DNA from: an uncultured Collinsella sp.
Lineage (GTDB): Bacteria > Actinomycetota > Coriobacteriia > Coriobacteriales > Coriobacteriaceae
Length of the DNA: 40,429 nucleotides
Direction: 5' to 3'
Assembly: GCA_900754745.1 (NCBI GenBank)
Contig: CAAEEB010000051.1
Span: 1-40,429, forward strand
The notes under the pieces were generated by a model, which was not told the DNA's origin, searched no databases, and saw only the letters and a list, made by a program, of their open reading frames with translations. Below are positions 16,993 through 25,145 of the stretch, piece by piece. Position 1 is the first letter of the stretch, and every line of letters starts with the position of its first letter. The position numbers and the translations under genes were made by a program.

Positions 16993-18389
16993 GTAAGTTG
17001 TCTCCCGCGCGCAAGCTTGCGCTCGATGTGTTGATGGAGGCCGATCGCCGCGGTATGTACGCACGCGACGTGTTGTCTTCCCGCGCTTCCGCCAAGGCCA
17101 TTGACCAGCGCGATTCTGCTTTTGCCGCGCGTTTGGCGCTCGGTGTTGCCGCCACGCAGGGCATTTTGGATGAGTTACTCGATCAGTTTTTGGATAAGCC
17201 CAAAAAGGTCGCGCCGCGCGTTCGCATGGCGCTTCGCATCTCGGCTTTCGAGATGCTCTACCTGCATACGCCGGGCCGCGTTGCCGTGAGCCAGGGTGTT
17301 GAGCTGGTTCGCTGCGGTGCTAAGTCTGCCGCGGGCCTGGCTAACGCGGTGCTGCACAAGGTTGCGGACAACGTTGAGGACTTTGCCACGGCATCCGACG
17401 TGGATGAGTCCGAGCGCCGTTTGGTTCGCCTTTCGCGTTTGATGGGTCTTCCTCGCTGGCTGTGCGCTCGTATTATGGCCTCGTTCGATACGCCCGAGGG
17501 CGCGCTCAACTTTGCCGGCAATCTGGCGCCCGCGCCGCTCGCTTTGCATGAGAACGCGTTTGCGACCAAGGCCGACCCGTATATCTCGCAGCTTGTTGCG
17601 CCTGTCTTCCCGGGCTGCCATGCTCCGGTCGATGCGCAGGTCACGGTTGCATCGGGCGTGTTTGAGCGTGCTGCCGCGGTTGCCTCGGACCTCAACGCTC
17701 AGCTTATTGCGACCGCTGCGACCCGTCCCGGGCGTTGCCTGGAGATTGGCGCCGGGCGTGGTACGAAGACCTATGTGATGATGTGCCAGGCCAAGCGTGC
17801 CGGCTACGAGCGTCAGCATACCGCGCTCGATCTGCACGATCGTAAGTGCGACCAGAATCTCGCGCGCCTGCATAAGGCGGGCATCTCGGGCGTTCGTACG
17901 GTGTCGGGCGATGCCTGCGAGCTCGATGAAGTGCTCACGTCCTTCGATGCCATGCTCGGCGAGCCCGCTCTGTTCGATACAGTGTTTATCGATGCACCGT
18001 GCTCGGGAACGGGCACCATGCGCCGCCACCCCGAGATTCCGTGGCGCTTGACCGAGAACGATGTGACGACCGAGCTGCCCAAGCTGCAGCTGACGATGCT
18101 CAAGGAGGCGGCTGCGCGTGTGGCTGCCGGCGGTGAGCTTATCTACGCGACGTGCTCGGTCTTTGACGAGGAGAACACGCAGGTCGTGGATGCCTTCCTG
18201 ACCTCTCCCGAGGGTGAGGGCTTTGCCGTTGCGCCGCTCTCCGAAGCCCAGATTCTGCAGCTCCCCGAATACGACCACGCCAAGAGCCTCGTCATCCTGC
18301 GCCAAAACGACCGAGGCCTCTTCCAAAGCGTCCCCGTTAACGCGGACTCCTACGACGGCCACTTCTGCGCCCGTCTGGTCCGAAAGTAA
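16989..18389 (+). CDS. rsmB: 16S rRNA (cytosine-967-C5)-methyltransferase RsmB
   Basis: A 466-aa SAM-dependent enzyme that methylates C967 of 16S rRNA. It has an N-terminal NusB-like RNA-binding domain (about 1-130), then a Rossmann methyltransferase with the SAM motif LEIGAGRGTKTY, and two catalytic cysteines in DAPCSGTGTMRRHPE and ATCSVFDEENTQ. I chose the ATG at 16989, which overlaps the fmt TGA and begins the homology. It is the last gene of the priA-def-fmt-rsmB run and is followed by a 34-bp-arm hairpin whose first part can act as terminator. Confidence 0.96.
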   Translation: MSKLSPARKLALDVLMEADRRGMYARDVLSSRASAKAIDQRDSAFAARLALGVAATQGILDELLDQFLDKPKKVAPRVRMALRISAFEMLYLHTPGRVAVSQGVELVRCGAKSAAGLANAVLHKVADNVEDFATASDVDESERRLVRLSRLMGLPRWLCARIMASFDTPEGALNFAGNLAPAPLALHENAFATKADPYISQLVAPVFPGCHAPVDAQVTVASGVFERAAAVASDLNAQLIATAATRPGRCLEIGAGRGTKTYVMMCQAKRAGYERQHTALDLHDRKCDQNLARLHKAGISGVRTVSGDACELDEVLTSFDAMLGEPALFDTVFIDAPCSGTGTMRRHPEIPWRLTENDVTTELPKLQLTMLKEAAARVAAGGELIYATCSVFDEENTQVVDAFLTSPEGEGFAVAPLSEAQILQLPEYDHAKSLVILRQNDRGLFQSVPVNADSYDGHFCARLVRK

Positions 18390-18400
18390 AACGGAGCCCA

Positions 18401-18513
18401 AGGGTAGCTAATTTGGGACGGGGCTTTTTTAGCTACCCTGGCCGCCGGTCGGCCAAACATATGCGTTATCAGCCGGGGCAGCTAAAAAAGCCCCGTCCCA
18501 AATTAGCTACCCT
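18401..18513. repeat. Perfect 34-bp-arm inverted repeat after rsmB
   Basis: The arms 18401-18434 and 18480-18513 are exactly complementary over 34 bases. They contain GGGACGGGGCTTTTTTAGC. Within the left side a smaller stem GGGTAGCTA (18402-18410) / TAGCTACCC (18430-18438) competes with the long one. It begins 11 bases past the rsmB stop. This is the first of four inverted repeats in the 492-base gap 18390-18881; the second is a small one at 18522-18556 (GTGCAA/TTGCAC around a GGGGACAGG loop). Confidence 0.92.
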
Positions 18514-18594
18514 ACGCCTCGATTTGTGCAATGGGGACAGGTTGCTTTGCACCAAAGACCGCCGTCTCGGATGGGTCGGTTTTAAAAGTAGGGT

Positions 18595-18724
18595 GGATTA
18601 CGGGGCTGGGTATGAACTTCTCGACCACGGAGAAATTCCAGATAATAAAACCGCAGGTAGATGGCTTGTTGATATTTGCAAATTACCGGAATGGATAGAG
18701 GTTGTCAATTCAGCCCCGTAATCC
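18595..18724. repeat. Small element with 14-bp terminal inverted repeats
   Basis: GGATTACGGGGCTG (18595-18608) and CAGCCCCGTAATCC (18711-18724) are exact inverted repeats enclosing about 102 bases that are more AT-rich than the surroundings. The right end shares GTCAATTCAGCCCCGT (16 bases) with the hairpin at 34014-34076. An open reading frame crosses it but has no recognisable homology. It looks like a small non-autonomous element or a repeat family member. Confidence 0.65.
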
Positions 18725-18782
18725 GGTAGAGTTTTGAAATGTTACAAACTTAGCATCAGCCCGAAATCCGATCTAAAGAAAA

Positions 18783-18846
18783 GTTGCGGTGAAATAGTTC
18801 CTGTTGGCCGTTGGATGGGCTGATTCAGGAACTATTTCACCGCAAC
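18783..18846. repeat. Inverted repeat (21-bp arms) related to the one at 2271
   Basis: The arms 18783-18803 and 18826-18846 are perfectly complementary. The word AGTTGCGGTGAAATAG and, on the other side, CTATTTCACCGCAACTCA are identical to the 2271-2351 hairpin, while the inner part differs (TTCCTG instead of GGACTG). It lies 35 bases past the stop of the minus-strand zinc ribbon gene. Confidence 0.9.
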
Positions 18847-18881
18847 TCATCAGGAAACCTGGGTAGCGGGACAGCTTGTCT

Positions 18882-19118
18882 CTAGTGGCTGTGTGGGCAG
18901 TTGGCGCAGCAGCCGCTGGTGGCGTTGGTGCTGGAACCGCCACTGCGCTGGTCGGTGTTGTAGAAACCGTTGCCCTCAAACTTGATTCCGCTGGCCGAGA
19001 ACGTCTTGGCCGCCGGAGCGCCGCAGCTCGGGCACACGACCTCGGGGGTCTCGGACATGGGATGCTCAACCTCAAACACGTTGCCGCAGCTCGAGCACTT
19101 GTAATCGTAGCGCGCCAT
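18882..19118 (-). CDS. FmdB-family zinc ribbon protein
   Basis: A 78-aa protein with the FmdB/CxxC_CxxC regulatory-type zinc ribbon: MARYDYKCSSCGNVFE with a first CxxC near 8-11 and a second CPSC near 29-32, then KTFSASGIKFEGNGFYNTD, which is typical of this family. The C-terminus is Ser/Cys/His-rich (SGCCANCPHSH) and may bind further metal. AAAAGGA precedes the ATG. The function of the family is unsettled (proposed regulator). It stands alone between hairpin repeats and the GH13-GH77 terminator. Confidence 0.9.
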   Translation of the reverse strand: MARYDYKCSSCGNVFEVEHPMSETPEVVCPSCGAPAAKTFSASGIKFEGNGFYNTDQRSGGSSTNATSGCCANCPHSH

Positions 19119-19134
19119 AATACTTCCTTTTCAG

Positions 19135-19162
19135 CACAAAGCGGGCAGATCGCTCTGCCCGC
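19135..19162 (-). terminator. Terminator after the GH13-GH77 gene
   Basis: On the minus strand GCGGGCAG pairs with CTGCCCGC (8 bp, six-base loop) and is followed by TTTGTG. It is 45 bases past the stop of the fusion gene and just upstream of the zinc ribbon gene. Confidence 0.7.
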
Positions 19163-19206
19163 ATAAATTCAAACAGCTGTAACTGTACCCTATATCGGGT
19201 GTTTTA

Positions 19207-22200
19207 TCACGCTTCGCCCCAGAATCTATGGGTGTTCCGCAGGAGCTGTGCAGTTTTGCCCTCGGCGGCCGCAACGTCGGCCTCATCGGCCTGCCAGGTC
19301 CAGTTGCCCGTGGCGACACCCGGCACGTTCATGCGCGCATCGTCGCCTAGCCCCAGTACATCCTGCAGTGGCATCATCACCAGGGGAGCTTCGCTTGCCA
19401 GCGCGTCGCTCATCAGCTTGGTCGCCGCCTCAACACCGCTCGGCTCGTCGCCGCCCGCAAAGGAGCGCGTACACCAACCGGCGAGCGTCGACGTGTCGTG
19501 TGTCGAGGTGTACAGAATCTTGCCCGGCGTGGGATGCACGCCGCAGCGGACGTCGTAGTCGCTAAACTCCAGCACGTCCATACCGGGGAAGCCGCAGGTC
19601 GAAGCCATGGCGCGAACGCCGGGCGTCAGGTAGCCCAGGTCCTCGGCGATAAAGTTGAGCGGCCCCAGCTCGTCATAGGCAGTCTGGAACAGGTCCTTGC
19701 CCGGTCCCGCCAGCCAGCGACCGTCGGCGCAGGCCTTGCCTGCGGGAATGCTAAAGTAGCTGTGGAATCCCAGGAAGTGGTCCAGGCGCACGCGGTCGTA
19801 GAGCGAGAACGCACGGCGCAGACGGTCCATCCACCAGCGGTAGCCGTTCTCCTTCATGTGATCCCAACGGAAGGTGGGGTTGCCCCACACCTGGCCCTCG
19901 GGCGCAAAATTGTCGGGCGGCGCGCCGGAAATCTCAATCACCTTGCCGGTATCGGACAGCCAGAAGTTCTCGGGCTCGCTCCACGCATCGGCCGAATCGT
20001 CCGAAACGTACATAGGAATGTCGCCGATGACCTCGATGCCTTTCTTGTGCGCATAGTTCATGAGCTCGCACCAGGCCAGGTCAAAGCGATACTGCATGTA
20101 TGCCTGCAGTTCGGCCTCGTCGTGGAAGCGCTTATCATCGATCAGATACTCGTTGTATCGCGCGACATCGGCCGGCCAATCGTGGCGCGACTCTCCCTCA
20201 AAGTACTTCTTAACGGCCATGTAGACGCAGTACTTCTCGAGCCAGTCGGCATTGCGATGTTTAAACGCGGTGTAGAGCGGATCGGCATCCTCGCCGCCGC
20301 GGGCGTTCCAAGTCTCAAAATCGGCAGCAAGCTCCTCGTGGCTCTCGGGCAGCAGGTCGATATTGCCCGCAAAGGCCGAAGGCCCAGCGTAAGGGGAGCG
20401 GAAGAAGTCCGTCGGATTGACGGGCAGGACCTGCCAGTAGCGCATGCCCATGGTGGCCAGGTGGTCGATAAAGCGACGCGTGGGCGCTCCGATCGTGCCG
20501 GGCTTGCCGTCGTCGGTCGGCACCGAGGTGATATGGCACACGACGCCCGCGCCGTGGTCGAGCGGCTCCTGCAGGCGCTGCTCGGCGTGATGGTAGATGA
20601 TTGACGAACCCAGCGGATACAGGTCGAGCGTGACCGTACCGTTGTGGATCTCGCACTCGTGGCCGCTAATGACGTCGCTCGCACATTCGCCGAGGGCCGG
20701 AATCGTCACGCGGTGCGAATTGCGCAGGCTGCGGTTGATGATTACCGTCGCGGACTCGCCGTTCTTGCCCGTGCGGTTGTATGCCAGCACCTCGTCGTTG
20801 AGCGCGAAGGCCTTGATCTCGCCGTCGATCATAAATGGCAGTGCGCGGCGTACGGCGGATGCGTTCTTGACAATAGCCAGCGTGTCGAAGTCGTGCAGTT
20901 GGTCCTTGGTCGGCAGGGTGCGGCGGTTGCCCGGATCGGTTAGGCCCTCCAGGCCGTACTCGTCGCCGTAGTAGATCGAAGGCACGCCGGGGAAGGTCAT
21001 CTGCATGAGCGTGGCGAGCCAAAAACGGCTCTTGGCCAGGCCCATCGAGTTCTCGTCCAGGCGCCATTTGCTGCGCTCGCACTCGGGCAGCTGCGACTCG
21101 TCGGGGCCGCCGCCGAGCACCGAGATAATGCGCGGACGGTCGTGGCTCGAAAGCAGATTGAGCGCGCAGGACAATGCCTCGCTCGGGTAGTTCTCGCGCA
21201 GGGTCTCGATATCCTCGGCGGCCTCGTAGGCGTTCTTATAGCCCATCAAAAAGCCGATGACCATGTCGCGGAAGGGGTAATCCATAGCAGAGTCCAGCTC
21301 GGAGCCCTGCAGGTAGCGGCGCAGATGGCCGTAGCTAATCTTGTTGGAGGCGTCTTCCCAGACTTCGCCGAGCAACAGTGCATCGGGCTTTTCGGCAAGT
21401 ACGGCCTTCTTGATCTGGGCCAGGAAGTCGTCGGAAAGCTCGTCAGCGACGTCCAGGCGCCAACCGTGGGCACCGGCGCGCAGCCATTTGCGAATCACGC
21501 CGTCCTTGCCCAGGAGCCTCTCGCGCACCAGCTCGGACTTCTCGTTGATGGCCGGCATGTTGCCCACGCCCCACCAGCAGTCGTACGAGCCGTCCTCGTG
21601 GAAGGTAAACGCATCGCGCCACGGTGAATCCTCGCTCTGCCATGCGCCCACGCCGGGGAAGTTGCCGTAGCGGTTGAAATAGATCGAGTCGTCGCCCGTG
21701 TGGTTGAAGACGCCGTCCAGGATGATGGAGATGCCCAGCTTCTCGGCTGCTTGGCACAGCTCGGTAAAGTCCTGCTCGGTGCCCAGGATCGGGTCGATCT
21801 TGGTGTAGTCGGCCGTGTCGTAGCGGTGGTTGCTCGCGGCCTCAAAGATGGGGTTGAGGTAGATGGCCGTAAAGCCCAGCTCGGCGATGCGGGGCAGGTC
21901 TTCCTGGATGCCCTTGAGCGAACCACCGTAGAAGTCCCAGGTCTTGATAGAGCCGTCCTCGGCGCGCTCGTACACGGGCGGCTCGTTCCAGTCCTCGACC
22001 ATGCGGCGCTGAATGCCCTTGCGCGGTTTTTCGAGTTCGGCCATTGTGCGCTCGCGCCAATGCTCGTCACGGGCGTAGCGGTCGGGGAAGATTTGGTAGA
22101 CCATACCACGCTCGTACCAGGTGGGTCGGTTCTCGCGGTGTTTGTAGACGGTAATCTGGAAGGACGGCACCTCGGCGTAGTCATAGGTTACGCCCTCGCC

Positions 22201-22503
22201 GCCGGTGCGACCTTGTGGTGCGCCCAAGCGGACCTCGGGCTGGCCCTCGATATTGCATATAAAGCTGTACCAGATAAGGCAGGGCTCGGCGCATGTAAGC
22301 TCGCCGGTAAAGATGCCGTCGCCTTCGTGCTCCATAGGGATCAGGGTCTCGCCAACGCCATCGACCCAGGTGCGCAGGGTTAGCGTTGCCTGGTTGGGGT
22401 CGGCGTCCTCCAAAATCACCGAGAGTGAAACGGAAGTTCCAGTGGTCACAGCGCCAAACGGAGTGCGAAACTGTGGCAGGCGGCTGTTGTGAATCAATCT
22501 CAT
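19207..22503 (-). CDS. Bifunctional GH13 alpha-amylase / GH77 4-alpha-glucanotransferase fusion
   Basis: A 1098-aa cytoplasmic two-enzyme chain (no signal peptide). Residues 1-125 are an N-terminal beta domain as in neopullulanase/cyclomaltodextrinase-like GH13 enzymes. Residues 128-640 are the GH13 barrel with VFNHTGDDS, nucleophile Asp351 in GWRLDVADE, acid/base Glu380 in LLGEVWE and Asp455 in LLSSHDRPR. Residues 650-1098 are a GH77 (MalQ-like) domain with Asp908 in VRLDHFLGF, Glu954 in FIAEDLGYLT and Asp1003 in YTSTHDTST. All six catalytic acids are present, so both halves look active. It should debranch or trim glycogen-derived oligosaccharides and disproportionate them. The ribosome binding site is weak. 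TATACT (22565-22570, minus) is a possible -10 box. Confidence 0.93.
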   Translation of the reverse strand: MRLIHNSRLPQFRTPFGAVTTGTSVSLSVILEDADPNQATLTLRTWVDGVGETLIPMEHEGDGIFTGELTCAEPCLIWYSFICNIEGQPEVRLGAPQGRTGGEGVTYDYAEVPSFQITVYKHRENRPTWYERGMVYQIFPDRYARDEHWRERTMAELEKPRKGIQRRMVEDWNEPPVYERAEDGSIKTWDFYGGSLKGIQEDLPRIAELGFTAIYLNPIFEAASNHRYDTADYTKIDPILGTEQDFTELCQAAEKLGISIILDGVFNHTGDDSIYFNRYGNFPGVGAWQSEDSPWRDAFTFHEDGSYDCWWGVGNMPAINEKSELVRERLLGKDGVIRKWLRAGAHGWRLDVADELSDDFLAQIKKAVLAEKPDALLLGEVWEDASNKISYGHLRRYLQGSELDSAMDYPFRDMVIGFLMGYKNAYEAAEDIETLRENYPSEALSCALNLLSSHDRPRIISVLGGGPDESQLPECERSKWRLDENSMGLAKSRFWLATLMQMTFPGVPSIYYGDEYGLEGLTDPGNRRTLPTKDQLHDFDTLAIVKNASAVRRALPFMIDGEIKAFALNDEVLAYNRTGKNGESATVIINRSLRNSHRVTIPALGECASDVISGHECEIHNGTVTLDLYPLGSSIIYHHAEQRLQEPLDHGAGVVCHITSVPTDDGKPGTIGAPTRRFIDHLATMGMRYWQVLPVNPTDFFRSPYAGPSAFAGNIDLLPESHEELAADFETWNARGGEDADPLYTAFKHRNADWLEKYCVYMAVKKYFEGESRHDWPADVARYNEYLIDDKRFHDEAELQAYMQYRFDLAWCELMNYAHKKGIEVIGDIPMYVSDDSADAWSEPENFWLSDTGKVIEISGAPPDNFAPEGQVWGNPTFRWDHMKENGYRWWMDRLRRAFSLYDRVRLDHFLGFHSYFSIPAGKACADGRWLAGPGKDLFQTAYDELGPLNFIAEDLGYLTPGVRAMASTCGFPGMDVLEFSDYDVRCGVHPTPGKILYTSTHDTSTLAGWCTRSFAGGDEPSGVEAATKLMSDALASEAPLVMMPLQDVLGLGDDARMNVPGVATGNWTWQADEADVAAAEGKTAQLLRNTHRFWGEA

Positions 22504-22635
22504 AGTACGGTCCAGTTCTATACAATCATGGCCAATGGGCCATGGGCTTAACGCACAGTTGTTAAGTATATCCGTTGCACTTTAGTTGTATAAACTACAG
22601 CCGCTCACTATCGGCGAACGGTTGTCCTAGAAAAT

Positions 22636-22647
22636 CGTTTTACCAAA
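22636..22647 (-). promoter_or_regulatory. Operator-like site TTTGGTAAAACG upstream of the GH13-GH77 gene
   Basis: Minus-strand TTTGGTAAAACG followed by ATTTTC resembles a LacI-family operator with a central CG. The identical 12-mer occurs at 32609-32620 in front of glgB. It lies 133 bases before the fusion gene start, just past the glgA terminator. The 218-base gap 22504-22721 otherwise holds only promoter-like hexamers and that terminator. Confidence 0.45.
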
Positions 22648-22650
22648 TCC

Positions 22651-22687
22651 AATAAAAAGAGGGCGTCGCGACTAACGACACCCTCTT
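22651..22687 (-). terminator. Rho-independent terminator after glgA
   Basis: AAGAGGGTGTCG pairs with CGACGCCCTCTT (one wobble) on the minus strand and is followed by TTTTTATT. Confidence 0.88.
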
Positions 22688-22721
22688 AATTAGTTGAGGA
22701 TTTGGTTTTGGATTGTCCGAA

Positions 22722-25055
22722 TTAGCGGCGCTTGCGGGTGGCCGTTGCCTTGCGGACGGACGTCTTCTTGGTCGGGGCCTTTTCCTCAGCCGGAGCGGCG
22801 GGGGAGACCGGAGCCTTCTTGGCGGACTCGGGCTTTGTCTCAACCTTTGTCTCGACCTTCGGGGCGGCCTTTACCTCGGGCTTGGCCTCTGCCTTGGGGG
22901 CAGCTGCCTTTGCCGTGGTCTTCTTGGCCGTCGTCGTGGTGCGCTTGCGCGTGGTGGCCTTGGCGGCTGGCTTGGCCTCGACGGTTGCCTCTGCCTTGGG
23001 CTCGGCGGGCGTCTCCTCGACCTTGGCGGCAGGCTTTGCGGCGGCCTTAGGGGCAGCCTTCGTCGCGGGGGTCTTGGCGGTCGTCGACTTGGTTGCCGTG
23101 GCCTTCTTGGCGGTCGCGGTCTTGGTCGCGGTCGTCTTCTTGGCAGCGGTCTTTGCCGGAGCCTTGGCGGTCGGCTTAGCCTCTGCAGCCTCGGCCTTTA
23201 CCTCGGGAGAGACCTCGGCCTCGGCGGCCTTCTTAGCGGCAGCGGTCGTGCGCTTGCGCGTGGTCGTAGCCTTGGCAGCGGTCGTCTTGGTGGCAGCAGC
23301 CTTGGTCGTCGAAGCGGTCTTGGTGGCAGTCTTCGCGGTCGTAGCCTTCTTGGCGGTCGTCTTGCGCGTCGTGGTCTTCTTGGCGGCAGGCTTCGCAGCA
23401 GGCTTGGCCTCAGGCTCAGGTGCAGCCTCGGACTTCACCTCTGCCTCAGCCTTAACAGCCTCAGCAGTTTTCTCCTCAGCCTTAGGCTCCTCAACGGCAG
23501 CGGGCGCCTCAACAACCGGCTCGGCCTCGGGCTCAGGCTCGGTCGCAGCCTCCGGCTCAGCAACAGCCTCCACGGCCGCCGGCCTCTCAATCTCCGGATG
23601 CATAAAGAAGTACAGGTCCAGATACTTGTCGGCCGAGCGCGTCCAGCTAAAGTCCTGGCTCATGGCCTGCGTGACCAGCTGGTTCCAAGCATCGCGGTTG
23701 TCCCAGAAAAGACGCGCCGCGCGGAACACCGCGTCGCCCATCTCGTCACCGTTAAAGTTGCTAAACGAGAAGCCCGTACCCTCGCCGGTAAACTCGTTGT
23801 AGGGGATCACGGTGTCCTTCAAGCCGCCGGTTTCGCGCACGATGGGCAGGGTGCCGTAACGCATGGCGATGATCTGTGACAGGCCGCAGGGCTCAAACTT
23901 CGACGGCATCAGGAACATGTCGGCGGCGGCATACATTCGCTGCGACAGCGCTGGATCGAATTCGATGCGTGCGGCCATGGTGCCGGGGTACTTGTCCTGG
24001 AAGTAGCGCAGGCCGTCCTCGTAGTCGCGGTCGCCGGTGCCCAGCACCGCTACCTGCACGCCGCCGGACAGGATGCGGTCGAGCGCGTACATGACCAGGT
24101 CCAGGCCCTTCTGACGCGTCAGGCGCGTGACCATCACCATGAGCGGACGGTCGTCGCGAACCTCGAGCCCCAGCTCTTCCTGCAGCTTGGCCTTGCACAC
24201 AGCCTTGCCCCCACGGTCATCAACCGTGTAGTTTGCAGCAATGCGCTTGTCGGTCGCCGGGTCAAAGCCGGCCACGTCAATGCCGTTCAAAATGCCCTGC
24301 AGCGCATAGGAGCGCTCGCGCAGCACACCGTCCAGGCCCTCGCCAAACTCGGGCGTCTGGATCTCGTTGGCATAGGTGGGGCTCACCGTGGTGATGGCAT
24401 CGGCATAGCGCAGCGCGCCCAGCATGTAGTTGATGCTGCAGGCGTCGCAACGCAGCTGCGAGGCGGCCGCCGGAATGTGCGCCACGCCCAGGATGTCCTC
24501 CAAGACAGTGTCGCTAAACTGGCCCTGGAACGCCACGTTATGGATCGAGAACACGGTCTTCACACGGTCGTACAGCGGCAGGCCCTGGTAGAACTCGCGC
24601 AAGAACACAGGCGCCAGTGCCGTCTGCCAGTCATTGCAGTGCAGGATGTCGCACTCAAAACCGGCCGGCAGGTGCTGCAGGCTCTCGGTGATGGCCTTGG
24701 AGAAGAACGCAAAGCGCTCGCCGTCGTCAAAGAAGCCGTACGGATAGTCGCGCGCAAAGTAGCGCTCGTTGTCGATGAACATATACGTGACGCCGTCGTG
24801 CTCGAGCTTCTCGAGCCCACAGTACTCGTTGCGCCAGCCCAGGCTCACGTAAAAGTCGGAGAAGTGCTCCATCTGCGCCTTGTACTCGTCCTTGATGGTG
24901 GCGTACTTGGGCACCATCACGATGACTTCGGCGCCGGCGCGCACAAGCGCCGCAGGCAGCGAGCCCGCCACGTCGCCCAGGCCACCGGTCTTAACAAACG
25001 GTGCGCACTCGGCCGAGGCAAACACGATCTGCATCTTTTTGCTGGAATCTGCCAT
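22722..25055 (-). CDS. glgA: Glycogen synthase with long histone-H1-like C-terminal tail
   Basis: An ADP-glucose-dependent GT5 synthase extending alpha-1,4-glucan. Residues 1-490 are the normal enzyme: FVKTGGLGDVAGSLP near 20-34, IHNVAFQG, the C-lobe VTRLTRQKGLD near 309-319 and the GT motif PSKFEPCGLSQIIAMRYG near 384-401. Residues 491-777 are an unusual tail: first an acidic Glu/Ala/Pro stretch (about 491-560), then Lys/Ala/Thr-rich low-complexity sequence with recurring AKKTT, KAAAK and TRKRTT units, ending in ATRKRR. Typical GlgA is about 480 aa, so the tail adds 60%. I chose the start at 25055 because GGGAG lies five bases upstream. Last of the five glg genes on this strand, before a terminator. 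Confidence 0.95.
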   Translation of the reverse strand: MADSSKKMQIVFASAECAPFVKTGGLGDVAGSLPAALVRAGAEVIVMVPKYATIKDEYKAQMEHFSDFYVSLGWRNEYCGLEKLEHDGVTYMFIDNERYFARDYPYGFFDDGERFAFFSKAITESLQHLPAGFECDILHCNDWQTALAPVFLREFYQGLPLYDRVKTVFSIHNVAFQGQFSDTVLEDILGVAHIPAAASQLRCDACSINYMLGALRYADAITTVSPTYANEIQTPEFGEGLDGVLRERSYALQGILNGIDVAGFDPATDKRIAANYTVDDRGGKAVCKAKLQEELGLEVRDDRPLMVMVTRLTRQKGLDLVMYALDRILSGGVQVAVLGTGDRDYEDGLRYFQDKYPGTMAARIEFDPALSQRMYAAADMFLMPSKFEPCGLSQIIAMRYGTLPIVRETGGLKDTVIPYNEFTGEGTGFSFSNFNGDEMGDAVFRAARLFWDNRDAWNQLVTQAMSQDFSWTRSADKYLDLYFFMHPEIERPAAVEAVAEPEAATEPEPEAEPVVEAPAAVEEPKAEEKTAEAVKAEAEVKSEAAPEPEAKPAAKPAAKKTTTRKTTAKKATTAKTATKTASTTKAAATKTTAAKATTTRKRTTAAAKKAAEAEVSPEVKAEAAEAKPTAKAPAKTAAKKTTATKTATAKKATATKSTTAKTPATKAAPKAAAKPAAKVEETPAEPKAEATVEAKPAAKATTRKRTTTTAKKTTAKAAAPKAEAKPEVKAAPKVETKVETKPESAKKAPVSPAAPAEEKAPTKKTSVRKATATRKRR

Positions 25056-25078
25056 ATTGTCTCCCATGTTGCAATTCG

Positions 25079-25114
25079 AGAATAGCCGCCTGGCGCTAAC
25101 CGGGCGGCTATTCT
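25079..25114. other. Strong hairpin without T run between glgD and glgA
   Basis: AGAATAGCCGCC and GGCGGCTATTCT form a perfect 12-bp stem around a 12-base loop. It fills the gap between the glgD stop and glgA start. Without a T run it is more likely an RNA-processing or stability element than a terminator. Confidence 0.65.
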
Positions 25115-25145
25115 ACATGTTACGAGCGATGTTGCGGTGCCTACG

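Noticed and set aside
18413..18721. 102-codon plus-strand frame after rsmB
   Set aside because: Starts inside one hairpin and ends inside another, no homology; I treat it as part of the repeat region.
22750..23450. Apparent tandem DNA repeats in the glgA tail region
   Set aside because: Units are irregular and explained by low-complexity protein sequence; no fixed repeat period.
22713..23879. Gly/Leu/Arg-rich and Ala/Val-rich plus-strand frames opposite the glgA tail
   Set aside because: Their repetitive translation is just the complement of the Lys/Ala/Thr codons of the tail.
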